Source: Eubacteriales bacterium | Lineage (GTDB): Bacteria > Bacillota > Clostridia > Peptostreptococcales > Anaerovoracaceae | Length of the DNA: 6,277 nucleotides | Reading direction: 5' to 3' | Assembly: GCA_028691625.1 (NCBI GenBank) | Contig: JAQUYZ010000111.1 | Span: 1 to 6,277, forward strand | Part shown: in pieces, positions 4,655-6,277 of the stretch | Layout of the letters: each line of letters begins with the position of its first letter | How positions within the stretch are numbered: the first letter of the stretch is position 1 | Made by a program: the position numbers and the translations under genes | The notes under the pieces: generated by a model | What the model saw: the letters and a program-made list of their open reading frames with translations, nothing else | Told to the model about the DNA's origin: nothing | Databases searched by the model: none

Positions 4655-6277
4655 ATGGCATTATCAAAGGAAATTTATCAGGCGCTTGAGAGCATCGTAG
4701 GGAAAAGAAATATCTCTCAGGATTCTGCGGTGACGCAAACGTACCGGTGTATCACTTCACAGTCTTCCGCTCATTATGGTCCTTACGATCATTGGACTCC
4801 CTGCCCCCAGGCGGTATTGCTGCCGGGAAGCACGGAGGAAGTACAAAGAATTATCCAGATCTGTAACAAATATGATATTCATTTCAAGGCATCCACAACG
4901 TTCTGGGCAGCAATGGGCTTCATCAGCTCGGATTATTCCATTCAGATTGATATGAAGAGAATGGCCAAGATTGAAATTGATGCCAAAAACATGATCGCAG
5001 TCGTCGAACCTTATGCCATCGGTGCAGTGGTTCAGGCGGAAGCGATGAAATACGGCCTGAATTTAAACATGGCAGGCGTCGGCTGCAGCAGCTCCACTCT
5101 GGCAGGAACTGCCGGATGGGTGGGCTTCGGCCCCAGCTCCTTGTTTATGGGCTGCGCATCAGAGAATATGCTGGGCGCGGAATGGGTATTGCCTGACGGT
5201 GAAGTGATCCGTACCGGATCTCTGGGCCCTGGCGCAGGCTGGTTCTGCGGAGAAGGTCCCGGACCAAGCGTCAGATCTATCTTCAGAGGCTGGCAGGGTA
5301 CGACCGGAACCATGGGCGTATGCACAAGGGTTGCTGTTCGGCTTCATCCGTGGGGAGGACCTAAGTATCTGCCTACAAGAGGAGATGCACCGGCCTATAT
5401 GGCGGATGGACTTGACAATATTAAATGCTACACCCTTTGTTTCCCTGACTGGGAAGCCTATGCAAAAAGCTTCCAGCTGTTCCATGAGACGGACGTAATC
5501 TATCTGGGTCACAGACAGTTCAACATGTTCGGACGGGATATCAAGACCGCTATGATCAAGGTCCTGACCGACCCGGAAAAACAGTTCTGCGATATACCGG
5601 AGCTGATGGAGGATCCGTACCTCAAGGATCAAAACGAAAAGATGAAGATTGATTATCAGATTGTAATCTGCGGATTCACTCCGGGGGATTTGGAATACAA
5701 GGAAGCTGTTGTTGATGATGTGCTGAAGATAACGGGCGGATGGAAATCCGAACTGATGGAAGAAAAGGACATCAACGATTGGGTGAAGCTGTATCTGCTG
5801 CGTCTGGGACATAAGAATCTGAATTACACCCTATGCGTATCCTATGAAGGGAACTTCGGAATGTCCTCCAACGTATTTGTGACTGCGAAACATATGGAAG
5901 AAGCCTCAGCGCTCAAGGACAAGATTACAAAAGCCAGCCCCGGTATCGCCGATACAGGCGGCGATTCCGATATGGGAAGTATGTCTCTCGTCGGAGGCGG
6001 CGGCATGACAGGCTGGGAATTCTTCGTATACTTTGATAACCATGAGAGAGATACCATCCGGCAGGCGAGAGAGCTCATCGACGAGACCCAGAAATGGATG
6101 TTCGAAAAGGGACTTGGCGTGGATATGGGCCGTTGGAATGCAGACGCAAGTAGACCGGACGCGTACGATTATACTCAGGAAGAGCATGACGCCATGTATG
6201 CGAAGCTTCCGCAGCCATTGGTTCCGGAATATCAGTGGAAGGTCAGAGAGGCATTCAATCCGAAGCATCTGACAGGA
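4655..6277 (+). CDS. FAD-binding oxidase, second divergent flavoprotein subunit (operon subunit 3; 3' end outside window)
   Basis: The frame is open from ATG 4655 to the window edge (541 codons). A PCMH-type FAD domain spans about residues 48-230: LLPGSTEEVQRIIQICNKYDI (about 55-75), VVEP (116-119), a GTAGWVGFGPSS segment (151-162), a GAEWVLPDGEVIRTGS strand pair (174-189) and GWQGTTGTMGVCTRVAVRLHP (about 212-232). A FAD-linked oxidase C-terminal region follows. The visible end, AFNPKHLTG, resembles the FDPNGxMNPG motif near the end of this family, so only a short tail is probably missing. The stretch KASTTFWAAMGFISS (78-92) stands where the glycine-rich pyrophosphate loop belongs and lacks its GGG core, so FAD binding may be altered. 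It starts 14 bases after the Fe-S gene and is surely in the same operon. By analogy with GlcD/GlcE it could be a second catalytic subunit or a non-catalytic partner. No signal peptide is seen. Confidence 0.9.
   Translation, partial: MALSKEIYQALESIVGKRNISQDSAVTQTYRCITSQSSAHYGPYDHWTPCPQAVLLPGSTEEVQRIIQICNKYDIHFKASTTFWAAMGFISSDYSIQIDMKRMAKIEIDAKNMIAVVEPYAIGAVVQAEAMKYGLNLNMAGVGCSSSTLAGTAGWVGFGPSSLFMGCASENMLGAEWVLPDGEVIRTGSLGPGAGWFCGEGPGPSVRSIFRGWQGTTGTMGVCTRVAVRLHPWGGPKYLPTRGDAPAYMADGLDNIKCYTLCFPDWEAYAKSFQLFHETDVIYLGHRQFNMFGRDIKTAMIKVLTDPEKQFCDIPELMEDPYLKDQNEKMKIDYQIVICGFTPGDLEYKEAVVDDVLKITGGWKSELMEEKDINDWVKLYLLRLGHKNLNYTLCVSYEGNFGMSSNVFVTAKHMEEASALKDKITKASPGIADTGGDSDMGSMSLVGGGGMTGWEFFVYFDNHERDTIRQARELIDETQKWMFEKGLGVDMGRWNADASRPDAYDYTQEEHDAMYAKLPQPLVPEYQWKVREAFNPKHLTG

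Noticed and set aside
4217..4667. Overlapping minus-strand frames over the end of the Fe-S gene
   Set aside because: The + strand encodes the second CCG domain with all cysteines here, so these are shadows.
5159..5812. 217-codon minus-strand open frame inside the second flavoprotein gene
   Set aside because: Long, but the + strand frame here is continuous and carries FAD-domain motifs. The antisense protein has no recognisable domain.
1883..6277. Naming the operon glcDEF or lactate dehydrogenase (lct)
   Set aside because: The domain types are similar, but the pyrophosphate loops and size of the second flavoprotein differ, and no EtfAB genes are visible. A symbol would overstate what can be seen.
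1..6277. tRNA, rRNA, CRISPR array, insertion sequence or prophage remains
   Set aside because: No repeat-spacer array, transposase-like protein, terminal inverted repeats or RNA-gene structure was seen in the short intergenic regions.

Overview
The window looks like chromosomal DNA from an anaerobic, probably clostridial (Bacillota) bacterium. The reasons are strong purine-rich Shine-Dalgarno sites (GGGAGG, GGAGAG, AAGGAG), near-consensus sigma-A type promoters with 17-bp spacers, intermediate GC by eye, and an iron-sulfur protein of the heterodisulfide-reductase (Hdr) type that is common in strict anaerobes. The lineage is an inference; there is no rRNA or marker gene here.

Layout, all genes on the + strand: (1) positions 1-786 hold the C-terminal two thirds of a major facilitator superfamily (MFS) transporter. 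(2) Positions 787-1058 are intergenic, with a perfect 19-bp inverted repeat and a promoter. (3) Positions 1059-1640 encode a TetR/AcrR-family regulator, closed by a textbook intrinsic terminator at 1683-1715. (4) Positions 1716-1882 hold a second strong promoter and a cluster of TGAAT/ATTCA half-sites. (5) Positions 1883-6277 hold a tight three-gene operon (gaps of 19 and 14 bases): a vanillyl-alcohol-oxidase/GlcD-like FAD subunit, a subunit with two [4Fe-4S] motifs and two CCG domains (HdrD/GlcF-like), and a second, divergent FAD-linked oxidase subunit that runs off the right edge, probably close to its end.

How the genes may work together: the three-gene operon probably encodes a multi-subunit flavin/iron-sulfur dehydrogenase. 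One or both flavoproteins would oxidise a small organic substrate (a hydroxy acid or a phenolic compound are the obvious candidates), and electrons would pass to the Fe-S/CCG subunit. The tetR promoter and the operon promoter align without gaps at 29 of 39 positions, including the normally unconstrained spacer. This suggests that the regulator controls both itself and the operon, so that the system is inducible by a ligand. The MFS transporter may import the substrate or inducer, but that link rests only on proximity. The substrate is not readable from the sequence. The two-flavoprotein plus Hdr-type arrangement under its own TetR switch is the most interesting content here.
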